Below are positions 23,723-33,062 of a stretch of DNA of 64,000 nt, piece by piece. The DNA comes from Bacteroidales bacterium. Its GTDB lineage: Bacteria > Bacteroidota > Bacteroidia > Bacteroidales > F082. Positions within the stretch are counted from its first letter, which is position 1. Each line of letters opens with the position of its first letter. The translations under genes and the position numbers were made by a program. The stretch is from contig JAFXLL010000009.1 of assembly GCA_017531225.1 (NCBI GenBank), forward strand, positions 1-64,000, written 5' to 3'. The notes below the pieces were generated by a model that worked only from the letters and a program-made list of their open reading frames with translations, was not told the DNA's origin and made no database searches.

Positions 23723-24715
23723 ATGATTGAAACTGACATTCGTGAATTGAACGAGAAAATCCAGCGTGAGAGCCAATTTGTCGACTTGATCAACCTGGAG
23801 ATGAACAAGGTCATCGTCGGACAGAAACAGATGACAGAACGATTGCTGATCGGCCTGTTGGCCAATGGACACATCCTTCTTGAAGGCGTACCTGGACTGG
23901 CTAAGACCCTTGCCATTAAATCGATGGCACAGGCTATTGATGCCGACTTCAGCCGTATTCAGTTTACTCCTGACCTGCTGCCGGCCGACTTGATCGGTAC
24001 CCTCATCTACAGCCAAAAGAATGAGGAGTTTGTAACCCGTCGTGGTCCTATCTTCGCTAACTTCGTCTTGGCGGATGAAATCAACCGTTCTCCCGCTAAG
24101 GTGCAGAGTGCTTTGCTCGAAGCCATGCAGGAGCATCAGGTGACTATCGGCGATGAGACCTTCAAGTTGCCGGATCCATTCCTCGTGATGGCCACCCAAA
24201 ACCCCATCGAGCAGGAAGGTACTTATCCGCTGCCTGAAGCCCAGGTGGACCGTTTCATGCTCAAGGTCGTGATCAACTATCCTAAGAAAGAAGAAGAGAA
24301 GCTCATCCTCCGTCAGAATATCAGCAACGCCGCTGCCAAGATCAACGCCGTCATCAAGCCTGAGGACATCATCCGTGCCCGTGAGGTGTGCCGCGAGATC
24401 TATCTCGACGAGAAGATTGAGAACTATATCACCGACATCGTGTTTGCTTCACGTTTCCCAGGCGACTACAAGCTGAAGAAATATGCCAACATGATCAGCT
24501 ACGGCGGCTCGCCCCGTGCCACCATCAACCTGGCCCTGGCCTCCAAGGCTTACGCCTTCATCAAGCGCCGTGGCTACGTCATCCCCGAAGACGTCCGCGC
24601 CGTCGCTCACGATGTGCTGCGCCACCGTATCGGCCTGACGTACGAAGCTGAGGCTGAGAATGTCACTACCGAAGAAATCATCAACGAGATTCTGAATACT
24701 GTCGAGGTGCCGTAA
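23723..24715 (+). CDS. MoxR family AAA+ ATPase
   Basis: 330 residues. Walker A is GVPGLAKT (55-62), Walker B and its sensor VLADEINRSPAKVQSALLEAMQE, and the lid GGSPRATINLALASKA. MoxR ATPases act as chaperones for neighbouring von Willebrand factor A proteins. It is the first gene of the moxR-DUF58-bat cluster; its stop overlaps the next ATG by one base (TAATG). Confidence 0.96.
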   Translation: MIETDIRELNEKIQRESQFVDLINLEMNKVIVGQKQMTERLLIGLLANGHILLEGVPGLAKTLAIKSMAQAIDADFSRIQFTPDLLPADLIGTLIYSQKNEEFVTRRGPIFANFVLADEINRSPAKVQSALLEAMQEHQVTIGDETFKLPDPFLVMATQNPIEQEGTYPLPEAQVDRFMLKVVINYPKKEEEKLILRQNISNAAAKINAVIKPEDIIRAREVCREIYLDEKIENYITDIVFASRFPGDYKLKKYANMISYGGSPRATINLALASKAYAFIKRRGYVIPEDVRAVAHDVLRHRIGLTYEAEAENVTTEEIINEILNTVEVP

Positions 24716-25593
24716 TGGAAGCTAACGATATATTCAAAAAAGTAAAAAAGATCGAGATCAAGACGCGAGGGCTGTCGAACCACATCTTCTCTGGCCAGTA
24801 CCACAGCGCCTTCAAGGGGCGTGGTATGACCTTTAGCGAGGTGCGTGAATACGAGTACGGCGACGACATCCGTAACATCGACTGGAACGTCACTGCCCGA
24901 TTCAACCACCCCTTCGTCAAGATCTTCGAGGAAGAGCGTGAGATGACCGTCATGCTGCTCATCGACGTGTCGGGGTCCAACGACTTCGGATCACGCGAGC
25001 AGTCGAAACGCGACCTTACCGCTGAGCTTGCCGCTGTGTTGGCCTTCTCCGCCATCCAAAACAACGACAAGGTGGGTGTCATCTTCTTCAGCAGCAAGAT
25101 CGAGAAGTTCATCCCGCCCAAGAAAGGCAGTACCCATATCCTGCGTATCATCCGCGAAATCGTCGACTTCAAGCCAGAGGAGAATGGCACCGACATCGGC
25201 GAAGGCTTGCGTTTCTTGACATCGGCCATCAAACGCCGCACTACCGCTTTTCTGATTTCCGACTTTATGACATCGAAGAACTTCGAACAGGAGTTGCGTA
25301 TCGCTGCCAACAAACATGACCTGGTGGCGCTCCGCATCACTGACCGCCGCGAGATGGAAATTCCCAAGGTGGGTCTGGTGAAGTTCAAGGATGCCGAGAC
25401 GGGACGCGAGAAGTGGGTGGATACCTCAAGCCGTGCCTGGCACGACGCTTACCTCCAGATGATCCAGCGTGAGTCGCTCGCCCTGAATAGGCTCTTTACC
25501 ATGCAGGGTATCGACAATACGTTGATTTACACAGATGAAGACTACGTAAAACCATTGATGCAACTTTTCAAGAAGAGGGAGTCGAGACGATGA
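24715..25593 (+). CDS. DUF58 domain protein (BatI operon)
   Basis: 292 residues. It contains the DUF58 signature with GRGMTFSEVREYEYGDDIRNIDWN (key residues EVR, YGDD, R and DW near 40-62) and a vWA-like fold with a MIDAS-type DVSGS (about 83-87). It is always encoded beside MoxR ATPases and is probably a partner or substrate of the ATPase. It is cytoplasmic: no signal peptide or membrane segment. It overlaps its neighbours on both sides. Confidence 0.93.
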   Translation: MEANDIFKKVKKIEIKTRGLSNHIFSGQYHSAFKGRGMTFSEVREYEYGDDIRNIDWNVTARFNHPFVKIFEEEREMTVMLLIDVSGSNDFGSREQSKRDLTAELAAVLAFSAIQNNDKVGVIFFSSKIEKFIPPKKGSTHILRIIREIVDFKPEENGTDIGEGLRFLTSAIKRRTTAFLISDFMTSKNFEQELRIAANKHDLVALRITDRREMEIPKVGLVKFKDAETGREKWVDTSSRAWHDAYLQMIQRESLALNRLFTMQGIDNTLIYTDEDYVKPLMQLFKKRESRR

Positions 25594-26570
25594 AAAGATG
25601 GATTTTGATGATCGGTTTGACGCTTGGCCTTTGGGGAATGGTTTCGGCACAACAAGTCGAGGTCTCCGCAAAGGTTCAGGATGACCATATCGCCGTGGGC
25701 AAGCCTTTCTCGCTTGATTTGACGATGAAGGTGCCTTACGGCTATTACGTGGAATGGAACGAGTTCGCCACTGACACATTGTCAGCGCAACTTGACATTT
25801 TGAAACGCGGTGAAATTCAGCGTACCGCTGATGCTGACAGTAATGTGTTGGTGCAGCAGCAGCTGACCTTGATGACCTTCGACACAGGTTATGTGCAGGT
25901 GCCGCCAGTTGGCTTGACATACGCCAAGTCGGCTGAGAATCAGATGCACATGAAAGCGTTCACTGATCCGATACTGCTGTATTCCAATACGATAACTGTC
26001 GATACCACTCAGGCTTTCCGTCCAATGGTGCCGCCTATTGAGCAACCTGTCTCCATGAAAGAAGTCTTCCCATGGATACTGGGAGTGCTGTTGCTGGCAT
26101 TGGCCGGATTGGTTGTATGGTACTTTGTGAAGCACCGTAAGCCAAAGTTGGATGAGAACGGTGAGCCAGTGAAAGGTCCTGTGACGCCGCCTTACGACAA
26201 GGCTATCGGCGACCTTGAGAGCCTGAAGCAACAAAAACTGTGGCAAGCAGGCAAGGTGAAGGAATACTATTCCAACTTGACGAACATCGCCCGTGAGTAC
26301 ATCGAGGGTCAGTTCAAGGTCAACGCCGTGGAGATGACCACTGATGACATCCTTCAGGAAGTCCAGGAATTGCATTTCGATGAGAAACTCTATGGCAAGT
26401 TGAAAGATACGATGGAGTTGTCGGATTTGGTTAAGTTTGCCAAATACACCACTTCTCCCTTGGAGAACGACAATGCCATGAGTGATATGACCGATTTCGT
26501 GAACGACAGCTATGCTCATTATCAGGCCATGAAGGCCAAGGAAGAGGAGGAGGCTCGCCAACATGTTTGA
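25590..26570 (+). CDS. membrane protein of the Bat operon (DUF4381-like)
   Basis: 326 residues with a signal peptide (1-21), an extracytoplasmic beta domain (about 25-145), one membrane helix (WILGVLLLALAGLVVWYFV, about 156-174) and a cytoplasmic helical domain ending in KEEEEARQHV. The cytoplasmic part (LESLKQQKLWQAGKVKEYYSNLTNIAREY) matches the general pattern of the small protein found between DUF58 and batA. The 4-nt ATGA overlap at its 5' end and an 8-nt overlap at its 3' end indicate a coupled operon. Function unknown beyond the Bat system. Confidence 0.8.
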   Translation: MKRWILMIGLTLGLWGMVSAQQVEVSAKVQDDHIAVGKPFSLDLTMKVPYGYYVEWNEFATDTLSAQLDILKRGEIQRTADADSNVLVQQQLTLMTFDTGYVQVPPVGLTYAKSAENQMHMKAFTDPILLYSNTITVDTTQAFRPMVPPIEQPVSMKEVFPWILGVLLLALAGLVVWYFVKHRKPKLDENGEPVKGPVTPPYDKAIGDLESLKQQKLWQAGKVKEYYSNLTNIAREYIEGQFKVNAVEMTTDDILQEVQELHFDEKLYGKLKDTMELSDLVKFAKYTTSPLENDNAMSDMTDFVNDSYAHYQAMKAKEEEEARQHV

Positions 26571-27561
26571 GAACATCACCTTTGCGAATCCTAAACTGTT
26601 GTGGGGATTGTTGATCGTTCCCGCGATTATCGTATGGTATATCTTCCGCCACAAGAAACAAGAGGCCGCTGTGCGTTATTCCGACACGACAGGCTTCGAT
26701 ACCCTGCCCAAGAGTTGGAAGGTGTATGCGCGTCACTTGCTGTTTGCCTTGAAGATGGCAGCCTTGGCTTTATTGATTGTGGCCATGGCTCGCCCACAGA
26801 GCACCTCACAAAGCCAGACCTCCAACATCGAAGGCATCAACATCATTTTGGCACAGGATATTTCAGGCAGTATGTTGGCCCGAGACCTCAAACCAGACCG
26901 TTTGGAAGCCTCCAAGAAGGTGGCTGCCGAATTTGTAGAAGGCCGTCCTACCGACCGCATGGGTCTGGTGGTGTTTGCAGGTGAGTCGTTCACCCAAGTG
27001 CCGCTGACCACAGACCATACTGTGATGCAGAATATGCTCAAGGAATTGAAGACCGGTATGATTGATGATGGCACTGCCATTGGTGACGGTCTGGCTACGG
27101 CCATCAACCGCCTTAAGGACAGCGAAGCTATCTCTAAGGTCATCATCCTGCTTACCGATGGCTTGAACAACTCAGGTTCCGTCGATCCATACACCGCTGC
27201 CGATATGGCCAAGATCTTTGGCATTCGCGTCTACACGATCGGTGTGGGCTCTTATGGTACGGCACCATTCCCGGTACAAACCATGTTTGGCGTGCAATAC
27301 CAGCAGATGAAGGTGGAGATTGACGAGAGGTTGCTGACTACCATCGCTGTCAAGTCGGGCGGCAAGTACTACCGCGCTACCTCCAATCAGCGACTTAGCG
27401 AGATTTATGACGAGATCGACAAGCTTGAACGCTCCAAGATCGAAGTCACTGAGTTCCGTCATCTCCATGAGGAGTTCTATCCTTTGGTGGCATGGGCTAT
27501 CGCTCTGCTGCTCTTGGAATTCATTTTGCGTAAGACTGTTTTTAGAACGATTTCGGAGTAA
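26563..27561 (+). CDS. batA: BatA, vWA domain membrane protein
   Basis: 332 residues. Membrane helix near 10-27 and a second near 60-78, then a vWA domain with MIDAS residues in AQDISGSMLARDL (about 100-112), TTDHTVM and LTDGLNN, and a C-terminal helix. In Bacteroides the Bat proteins are required for aerotolerance and full virulence, and in other bacteria for related stress functions. The vWA domain faces the periplasm, anchored at both ends. Confidence 0.93.
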   Translation: MFENITFANPKLLWGLLIVPAIIVWYIFRHKKQEAAVRYSDTTGFDTLPKSWKVYARHLLFALKMAALALLIVAMARPQSTSQSQTSNIEGINIILAQDISGSMLARDLKPDRLEASKKVAAEFVEGRPTDRMGLVVFAGESFTQVPLTTDHTVMQNMLKELKTGMIDDGTAIGDGLATAINRLKDSEAISKVIILLTDGLNNSGSVDPYTAADMAKIFGIRVYTIGVGSYGTAPFPVQTMFGVQYQQMKVEIDERLLTTIAVKSGGKYYRATSNQRLSEIYDEIDKLERSKIEVTEFRHLHEEFYPLVAWAIALLLLEFILRKTVFRTISE

Positions 27562-28628
27562 TGGCTATGGAAAATGTATTGAGATTTGAACATCCTGAGT
27601 ATCTGTACGGTTTGATTGTCATTCCCGTACTGATCATCATCTATATTCTGATTCGTTTATGGCAGGACAAGACCTTTAAGCGTTTCGCCAACATCGAGAT
27701 GCGTGAGTATCTGATACCACAGCACTCTGGTCGTCGCGGTGTGTTTAAGTTCGTGGTGTTCCTGCTGATGATCGCTTGCTTGATATTGGGCTTAGCCAAC
27801 CTTCAGAGCGGCTCCAAGATGGAGGAGGTGAAGCGTGAGGGCATCGACCTTTACATCGCCGTCGACGTGTCGAACTCCATGAATGCGCAAGATATTGTGC
27901 CGAGCCGTCTTGACCGATCAAAACAAGCCATCAACAAGCTGATTAGCGACATGCAAGGTGACCGCCTCGGTGTGATTGTCTTTGCTGACAAGGCTTTCGT
28001 GCAGTTGCCAGTCACCACTGACTATGCCGCCGCCAAGATGTTTCTGGCTTCGGTCAATACGAGCAGCGTGGCGTCGCAGGGTACAGCTATTGGCGAGGCC
28101 ATTAACTTGGCTGTCAATTCTTTTGCTGAAGATCAGCGGAGTAAAGCCATCATCATCATCTCTGATGGTGAGGACCATGAGAACGATGCCGCCATGGAGG
28201 CCGCCAGGGCCGCTGCCAAAAAAGGCATTCGTATCTATACTATCGGCATGGGCCTTCCTGAAGGCGCTCCTATCCCTGAATACAACCAATATGGCCGTAT
28301 GATGGGCTATAAGAAAGACAAGCAAGGCAATACCGTTGTGACCCGTCTTGATGAGGACATGCTTCGTCGTATCGCTGATGCAGGCAACGGCATCTATGTG
28401 CGTGCTAACAACTCCAATGTGGGTCTGGAAAAGATCTACGACGATATCTCAAAACTCGACAAGACTGAGATAGAAACCCAAGTGTTCACCGACTATGAAG
28501 ACCAGTTCCAATGGTTTGTCGGTGCCGCCATCATTCTTCTGCTGATTGAAATCTTCATTTCAACAGGAAAGAAGGCTTGGGAGACGAAGTTCAATATTTT
28601 TGAAAGGAAAGGAGTGGGTGATGAGTAA
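27561..28628 (+). CDS. batB: BatB, vWA domain membrane protein
   Basis: 355 residues. It overlaps batA by one base (TAATG); a second ATG six bases on is also possible. Two N-terminal membrane helices (about 15-31 and 58-77), vWA MIDAS in IAVDVSNSMNAQDI (about 94-107), SDGEDHEND as the third MIDAS loop, and a C-terminal helix. BatA and BatB are paralogs that probably form a complex with BatC. Confidence 0.93.
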   Translation: MAMENVLRFEHPEYLYGLIVIPVLIIIYILIRLWQDKTFKRFANIEMREYLIPQHSGRRGVFKFVVFLLMIACLILGLANLQSGSKMEEVKREGIDLYIAVDVSNSMNAQDIVPSRLDRSKQAINKLISDMQGDRLGVIVFADKAFVQLPVTTDYAAAKMFLASVNTSSVASQGTAIGEAINLAVNSFAEDQRSKAIIIISDGEDHENDAAMEAARAAAKKGIRIYTIGMGLPEGAPIPEYNQYGRMMGYKKDKQGNTVVTRLDEDMLRRIADAGNGIYVRANNSNVGLEKIYDDISKLDKTEIETQVFTDYEDQFQWFVGAAIILLLIEIFISTGKKAWETKFNIFERKGVGDE

Positions 28629-30261
28629 GAAACTGATGATCGTGATATGCCTGCTTTCAGCCTTGACATTGCAGGCTCAGACGGTTGAGAAGCAGATTCG
28701 CAAAGGCAACCGTCAATACCGTAAGGGCAACTATACTGAGGCGGAGACACAATACCGCAAGGTGCTGGATGCCAAACCCAACAGTGCCGAAGCCCAGTTC
28801 AACCTTGGTGATGCTCTCTATAAACAAGAGAATTACAATGATGCCTTTGATGCTTTCCAGAAGGTGATAGAGTTGTCTCCCGATGCCAAGTTAAAGTCGA
28901 AGGCGGTGTTCAACATGGGCAACTGCCTGTTGGAGCAAGGACGCTATTACGATGCTTTTAATATTTATAAGGTGTCGTTAAAACTCGATGCGGACAATGC
29001 TGATGCCCTCTACAACTTGGAGTATTGCAGGGCACATCTCGTTAAGAGTCATATTTGGGTGAATTCTCAGATTCCGCACGGAATGGTTGAAGCCAGCGAG
29101 AGTGAAGCTTTCAACGGACAAATGGTGGCCTTGACCTCAAAGGCTGATGACGAGTATGCTTTGTCGCAATACATCGTGGTGAAGGCTGATGACCAACAGG
29201 TGACGGTGAATGTGAGTGGCAACCGTTTTGAGATGCCTAAGTTCGACGTGATCGTGACAGCAGAGTTTAAACAGTCACATAAAATCACCATTGACAAGAA
29301 GATTGAGCATGGTACTATCTCGGCTGACAAGACGAAAGCCATCGAAGGCCAGCAGGTGGTGCTACATGCCAATCCTGATCCAAGCTATATGGTTGATCAT
29401 TATAAGGTGTATAAGACAGGTAGTCCCAAGGATACTGTTCAAGTCAACGACACAGTGTTCAAGATGCCTGATTTCGATGTTACGGTCACGGCTAAATTCC
29501 GTACCGCCTTGCGTGTGAGTATCGATACAACGTCTCATGGAACAATTGGAGTGACAGACTCTTTGGCATTGCCTGGACAGAACATCGGCATCATTGTCAA
29601 GCCTGACCAGGGTTACCAGTTGGACGAACTCCGAGTGACCAGCGACAAGGATGCTTCAACAACAGCTCCAGTTAACGATATGAACTTGTTCCAGATGCTT
29701 GATGCTGACGTGACGGTGCATGCTTCGTTTGTGGAGGCACAGGAGTACTATAAGGTGGTGGCCGATACCGCAGTTGAAGGAGGTCATGTGTTGCTCGACG
29801 TCGACAAGGCCACACGAGGAGAGACTGTTTCGCTGAGGAATGCTCCTGAACCTGGCTATCAGTTTAAGGAATACAAGATCTGCCAGCTGGGCGATACCTC
29901 GATCCATGTGCAGCCTTTGGGTAACTTCTTCACCATGCCTGGCATGGATGTGATGGTTAGCGCTGTGTTCGAAAAACAGGATGGTGAAAACCAGCAACAA
30001 CAGCAGCAACAACAAGATCAGAAGCAGGACGAGCAGGAACAGCAAGAGCAACAGCAGCAGCAAGACCAGCAGCAAAGCCAGCAGGATCAGCAGCAACAAC
30101 AGCAGCAACAGCAGCAACAACAGAACTCACAGGATATGTCGAAAGACGATGCCCAACGTATGCTGGATGCCCTTGAAAATCAAGAGAAGAAGACCATGGA
30201 AAAGGTCAACGAACAAAGGATAAGGACCCAACCGAAACGAAAGACAGACAAAGATTGGTAA
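28621..30261 (+). CDS. batC: BatC, TPR protein with four inserted InlB-like beta repeats
   Basis: 546 residues from the ATG at 28621, which overlaps batB by 8 bases; an upstream in-frame ATG inside batB lacks a signal peptide and is rejected. Order: signal peptide (about 1-19), TPR units (about 24-140), four beta repeats of about 77 residues (143-218, 219-295, 296-374, 375-454) of pattern HGxIxx..AxxGxxVxLxAxPDxGYxxxxYKV..FxMPxxDVxVTAxF, a Gln-rich segment (about 456-502), and a conserved BatC tail SKDDAQRMLDALENQEKK. Known BatC proteins go directly from TPR to Gln-rich tail, so the repeats are an added domain. The pattern resembles divergent InlB B-repeats, usually found on cell-surface proteins. 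Confidence 0.85.
   Translation: MSKKLMIVICLLSALTLQAQTVEKQIRKGNRQYRKGNYTEAETQYRKVLDAKPNSAEAQFNLGDALYKQENYNDAFDAFQKVIELSPDAKLKSKAVFNMGNCLLEQGRYYDAFNIYKVSLKLDADNADALYNLEYCRAHLVKSHIWVNSQIPHGMVEASESEAFNGQMVALTSKADDEYALSQYIVVKADDQQVTVNVSGNRFEMPKFDVIVTAEFKQSHKITIDKKIEHGTISADKTKAIEGQQVVLHANPDPSYMVDHYKVYKTGSPKDTVQVNDTVFKMPDFDVTVTAKFRTALRVSIDTTSHGTIGVTDSLALPGQNIGIIVKPDQGYQLDELRVTSDKDASTTAPVNDMNLFQMLDADVTVHASFVEAQEYYKVVADTAVEGGHVLLDVDKATRGETVSLRNAPEPGYQFKEYKICQLGDTSIHVQPLGNFFTMPGMDVMVSAVFEKQDGENQQQQQQQQDQKQDEQEQQEQQQQQDQQQSQQDQQQQQQQQQQQQNSQDMSKDDAQRMLDALENQEKKTMEKVNEQRIRTQPKRKTDKDW
29992..30123 (+). repeat. CAG/CAA microsatellite encoding a Gln-rich segment in BatC
   Basis: Nearly uninterrupted CAG/CAA codons with scattered Glu, Asp and Lys. 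The reverse strand gives a long Leu-rich open frame that is only the complement of this tract. Slippage would change the length in multiples of three. Confidence 0.85.
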
Positions 30262-30285
30262 TTAGAAGTTAGAAGACAGGAGTAA
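30258..30285 (+). repeat. heptanucleotide repeat between batC and batD
   Basis: GTAATTA, GAAGTTA, GAAGACA, GGAGTAA in 7-nt phase, ending 2 nt before the batD ATG and spanning the batC stop. It shares GAAGACAGGAGT with the minus-strand reading of 9251-9292. Confidence 0.8.
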
Positions 30286-30287
30286 GA

Positions 30288-32156
30288 ATGAAAAGAATAA
30301 GTTTAATCGGATTAATCATTGCGTTGCTGCTTCCTTTTGCCATGATGGCTCAGGATCCAAGCATCAAGGTATCGGCGAAGCGCCAGGTGACGGTCGGCGA
30401 GCAGTTCAAGATCGCCTTCGAGGTGAACGCTGATGGAAAGAAGTTTACGGCCCCGAGCTTCGAGCATTTCTCGATAGTCGGTGGACCTTTTAACTCGTCG
30501 AGCTCCAGCGTTCAAATAGTGAACGGTTCCATGTCACGCACTGTGAACAACACCTATTCCTATGTGCTTAGAGCCGAAAAGGAAGGCGATTTCGCCATCG
30601 GATCCGCTTCGATAGTTGTGAATGGAAATACCATCAAGAGTGAGCCTTATCAGATTTCTGTTGTTAAGGATGCTTCATCAGCGAGCGTTGCTTCGCAAGG
30701 AGGAAGTCAAACCTCAAGCCAGTCGCAGCAAACAACCACGGATCCAAAAGTCAGTGGTCAAGATTTGTTCCTGAAGGTGTTTCCATCCAAGAGATCGGCT
30801 TACATCGGAGAACCCGTGGTGTTGACATACAAGCTTTACACCCGTGTGCCAGTGTCACAGCTCTCGGTATCGAAGATGCCCTCCTACGGCGGCTTTTGGA
30901 TGAAGGAGGCTAATGAGAATAATGGCACCTTACGTCAGTCGTCAGAGGTGGTCAACGGTATTGAATACACTACCGCCGAAGTCAAGAAGGTGGTGCTGAT
31001 TCCGCAAAAGTCCGGCAAGCTCTCCGTTGAGCCCATGGGCATCGAGTGTGTGGCTCAAATCGTTACTCAGCGGAGCAATCAACAGAGCAACGACCCGTTC
31101 GACATCTTTTTCAATGATCCATTCTTCTCGAGGAATTATACCAATGTCCAGAAAAACATTGAGACAGCGCCCCTTACTCTTGATGTGAAGAGCCTACCTG
31201 AGGATGGAAAACCAGCAGGCTTCACTGGCGCTGTCGGAAACTATAACTTCTCCGCCTCTATTGACAGGACGGAGGCTGCCACTAACGAGGCGCTCAACCT
31301 TACTCTGACGGTATCGGGCAGCGGCAATATCGAGTTGCTCAATCTTCCTGCTCCGGTCTTCCCTCCTGATTTCGAGGTCTACGATCCTAAGATTACCTCT
31401 TCTGTTGATGTCAACAGTCAAGGAACCAATGGTACCAAAAAAGCTGAGTATCTGATTATTCCACGTCGAGCAGGTGACTTCAACATCCCAGCTGTGTCGT
31501 TCTCGTATTTCAACCCCTCGAAGAATCAGTATGTGACCCTTGCTTCGCCCGAAATGGATATCAAGATACACAAAGGTTCGGGTGACGAGTCGGGCGAAGG
31601 AGGCGGATTGTATGCCTCAAACCAAGAAGGCATCAAATATTTGGGAAGTGATATTCGTCATATCAACACCACAGATTTGAAGTTGAAACCATCAAACACG
31701 GTTTTCTTTGCTTCACCCCTTTACTTCATGACCATTGCAGCCTTACTGCTCGTCTTTGTGATTGCGTTGATGCTGCTCAAGAAACAACGCCAGCTCAAGC
31801 AGGATGTGGCGCTTGTGCGTAACAAGAAAGCCACCAAGGTGGCCAAAGGAAGGCTGAAGAGTGCCTATAAGTTTATGAAAGACAATGACCAGACTCATTT
31901 CTATGAGGAGATGTCACAAGCCTTGTGGGGCTATATTTCCGACAAGTTGGGTATCGAGCGTTCAGTGCTTTCGATGGATACGGTAAAAGAAGCCATGATG
32001 TGCAAGGGAATCGAAGAAGAGCTCTCTGATCAGTTTGTTGACACCCTGAACACGTGTGAGTTCGCGCGTTTCGCCCCAGGCGATGCCGCAGCTAAGATGG
32101 AAGGCCTCTATGAAAAGGGTTTGGATGTGATAATGAAAGTGGAAAAAGCGATTTAA
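30288..32156 (+). CDS. batD: BatD, oxygen-tolerance membrane protein
   Basis: 622 residues. Signal peptide (1-21). A Ser/Gln-rich patch at about 122-150 joins two beta-sandwich halves, with KVFPSKRSAYIGEPVVLTYKLYTRVPVSQL in the middle and FTGAVGNYNFSASIDRTEAATNEALNLTLTVSG later (key positions YIGEPV and GAVGNF/Y-type). A membrane helix (about 480-502) precedes a cytoplasmic helical tail. This matches BatD (PF13584). It lies 26 bp after batC; the spacer carries the heptanucleotide repeat. Confidence 0.93.
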   Translation: MKRISLIGLIIALLLPFAMMAQDPSIKVSAKRQVTVGEQFKIAFEVNADGKKFTAPSFEHFSIVGGPFNSSSSSVQIVNGSMSRTVNNTYSYVLRAEKEGDFAIGSASIVVNGNTIKSEPYQISVVKDASSASVASQGGSQTSSQSQQTTTDPKVSGQDLFLKVFPSKRSAYIGEPVVLTYKLYTRVPVSQLSVSKMPSYGGFWMKEANENNGTLRQSSEVVNGIEYTTAEVKKVVLIPQKSGKLSVEPMGIECVAQIVTQRSNQQSNDPFDIFFNDPFFSRNYTNVQKNIETAPLTLDVKSLPEDGKPAGFTGAVGNYNFSASIDRTEAATNEALNLTLTVSGSGNIELLNLPAPVFPPDFEVYDPKITSSVDVNSQGTNGTKKAEYLIIPRRAGDFNIPAVSFSYFNPSKNQYVTLASPEMDIKIHKGSGDESGEGGGLYASNQEGIKYLGSDIRHINTTDLKLKPSNTVFFASPLYFMTIAALLLVFVIALMLLKKQRQLKQDVALVRNKKATKVAKGRLKSAYKFMKDNDQTHFYEEMSQALWGYISDKLGIERSVLSMDTVKEAMMCKGIEEELSDQFVDTLNTCEFARFAPGDAAAKMEGLYEKGLDVIMKVEKAI

Positions 32157-32160
32157 AGAC

Positions 32161-32928
32161 ATGAAAAGAATAGCATTTTTAGGAATTATAATGGTCCTTG
32201 GGATGTTTAGCATCTGCAAGGCTCAGTCTGACTCATACGAAAACTGGCTTGTTGAGGGCAATGCCGCATACGATGAAGGCAACTACGAACAGGCGTTGAC
32301 GCTGTACGGACAGATCGAGGAGGCTGGTGTGGAATCGGAGGCCTTGTATTACAATATGGGCAATACCTTTTATAAGATGAAGTCATACCCCAAGGCCATC
32401 TTATACTATGAGAAAGCCTTGAAACTTGATCCAGGAAACGAGGATATCAGGACTAACCTTGAGATCGCCAATATGGCTATTGTTGACAAGATCAACGTGC
32501 TGCCGCAGTCGTTCATCAAACGTTGGTGGAACGGTTTGAAGCAATCGTTTTCGGCCGATGGTTGGGCATGGGTTAGTGTAGCCATGTTTGGTTTGCTGCT
32601 GATATGCCTATTCGTCTTTTTGATGTCGAGGCGTACTGGATGGAGAAAAGCCGGTTTCTTTGTTGGACTGGTGGCCGTGGTTTGCCTTGCTTTCTCGCTG
32701 GTCTTTGCCATTGGACAGTACCGTGACTTGAAGTATCAGGACGAGGCCATCATCATGACGCCCACCGTGACTGCAAAGAGCTCCCCGAGTGTGAACAGCG
32801 TCGATTTGTTTGTGCTTCACGAAGGCACCAAAGTGCGCATCCTGGATTCGGCGAAGGACTGGAATAAAATCAGGATCGCCGATGGTAGCCTGGGATGGCT
32901 TCAGGCTAGCGACATGGTCGCATTTTGA
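32161..32928 (+). CDS. batE: BatE, TPR plus SH3-like protein
   Basis: 255 residues. Signal peptide (1-21), two TPR units (about 25-100: YDEGNYEQALTLY, YNMGNTFYKMKSYPKAILYY), two membrane helices (about 138-158 and 167-184), then a C-terminal SH3b-like domain with AKSSPSVNSVDLFVLHEGTKV and GSLGWLQASDM. This is the normal BatE layout. It is the last gene of the cluster and is followed by a terminator. Confidence 0.92.
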   Translation: MKRIAFLGIIMVLGMFSICKAQSDSYENWLVEGNAAYDEGNYEQALTLYGQIEEAGVESEALYYNMGNTFYKMKSYPKAILYYEKALKLDPGNEDIRTNLEIANMAIVDKINVLPQSFIKRWWNGLKQSFSADGWAWVSVAMFGLLLICLFVFLMSRRTGWRKAGFFVGLVAVVCLAFSLVFAIGQYRDLKYQDEAIIMTPTVTAKSSPSVNSVDLFVLHEGTKVRILDSAKDWNKIRIADGSLGWLQASDMVAF

Positions 32929-32936
32929 TCTTCTGA

Positions 32937-32962
32937 AGAGCTCTACGGCTCTGCCTTTTTTC
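32937..32962 (+). terminator. terminator of the Bat operon
   Basis: AGAGC / GCTCT stem with a 6-nt loop, followed by GCC and T6. It lies 9 nt after the batE stop. Confidence 0.65.
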
Positions 32963-32977
32963 TGAAAAATTAAAAAA

Positions 32978-33011
32978 AATTCTTCCAGAGTATTTTTTCT
33001 TTGGAAGAATT
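32978..33011. repeat. 10-bp perfect inverted repeat upstream of a T9SS gene
   Basis: AATTCTTCCA (32978-32987) and TGGAAGAATT (33002-33011), 14-nt centre. It ends 3 nt before the -7 box TATATTTG (33015-33022) and covers the -33 region, so it is placed like an operator for the gene at 33063. Confidence 0.75.
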
Positions 33012-33014
33012 CTT

Positions 33015-33022
33015 TATATTTG
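33015..33022 (+). promoter_or_regulatory. -7 box of the T9SS beta-propeller gene
   Basis: TATATTTG, 40 nt before the ATG. The -33 position lies inside the inverted repeat. Confidence 0.55.
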
Positions 33023-33062
33023 CAGACTAATACAAATTGAAATTCAATCAAAATTACGTAAT

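Noticed and set aside
28546-28620. Earlier ATG for batC inside batB
   Set aside because: Gives a basic 25-residue tail before the signal peptide; the 28621 start has the signal peptide at its first residue and the usual overlap.
29656-30120. Minus-strand Leu-rich open frame
   Set aside because: It is only the complement of the CAG/CAA tract in batC.
29992-30123. Possible CRISPR-like array
   Set aside because: Repeat unit is a 3-nt codon tract with no spacers, so it is a microsatellite.
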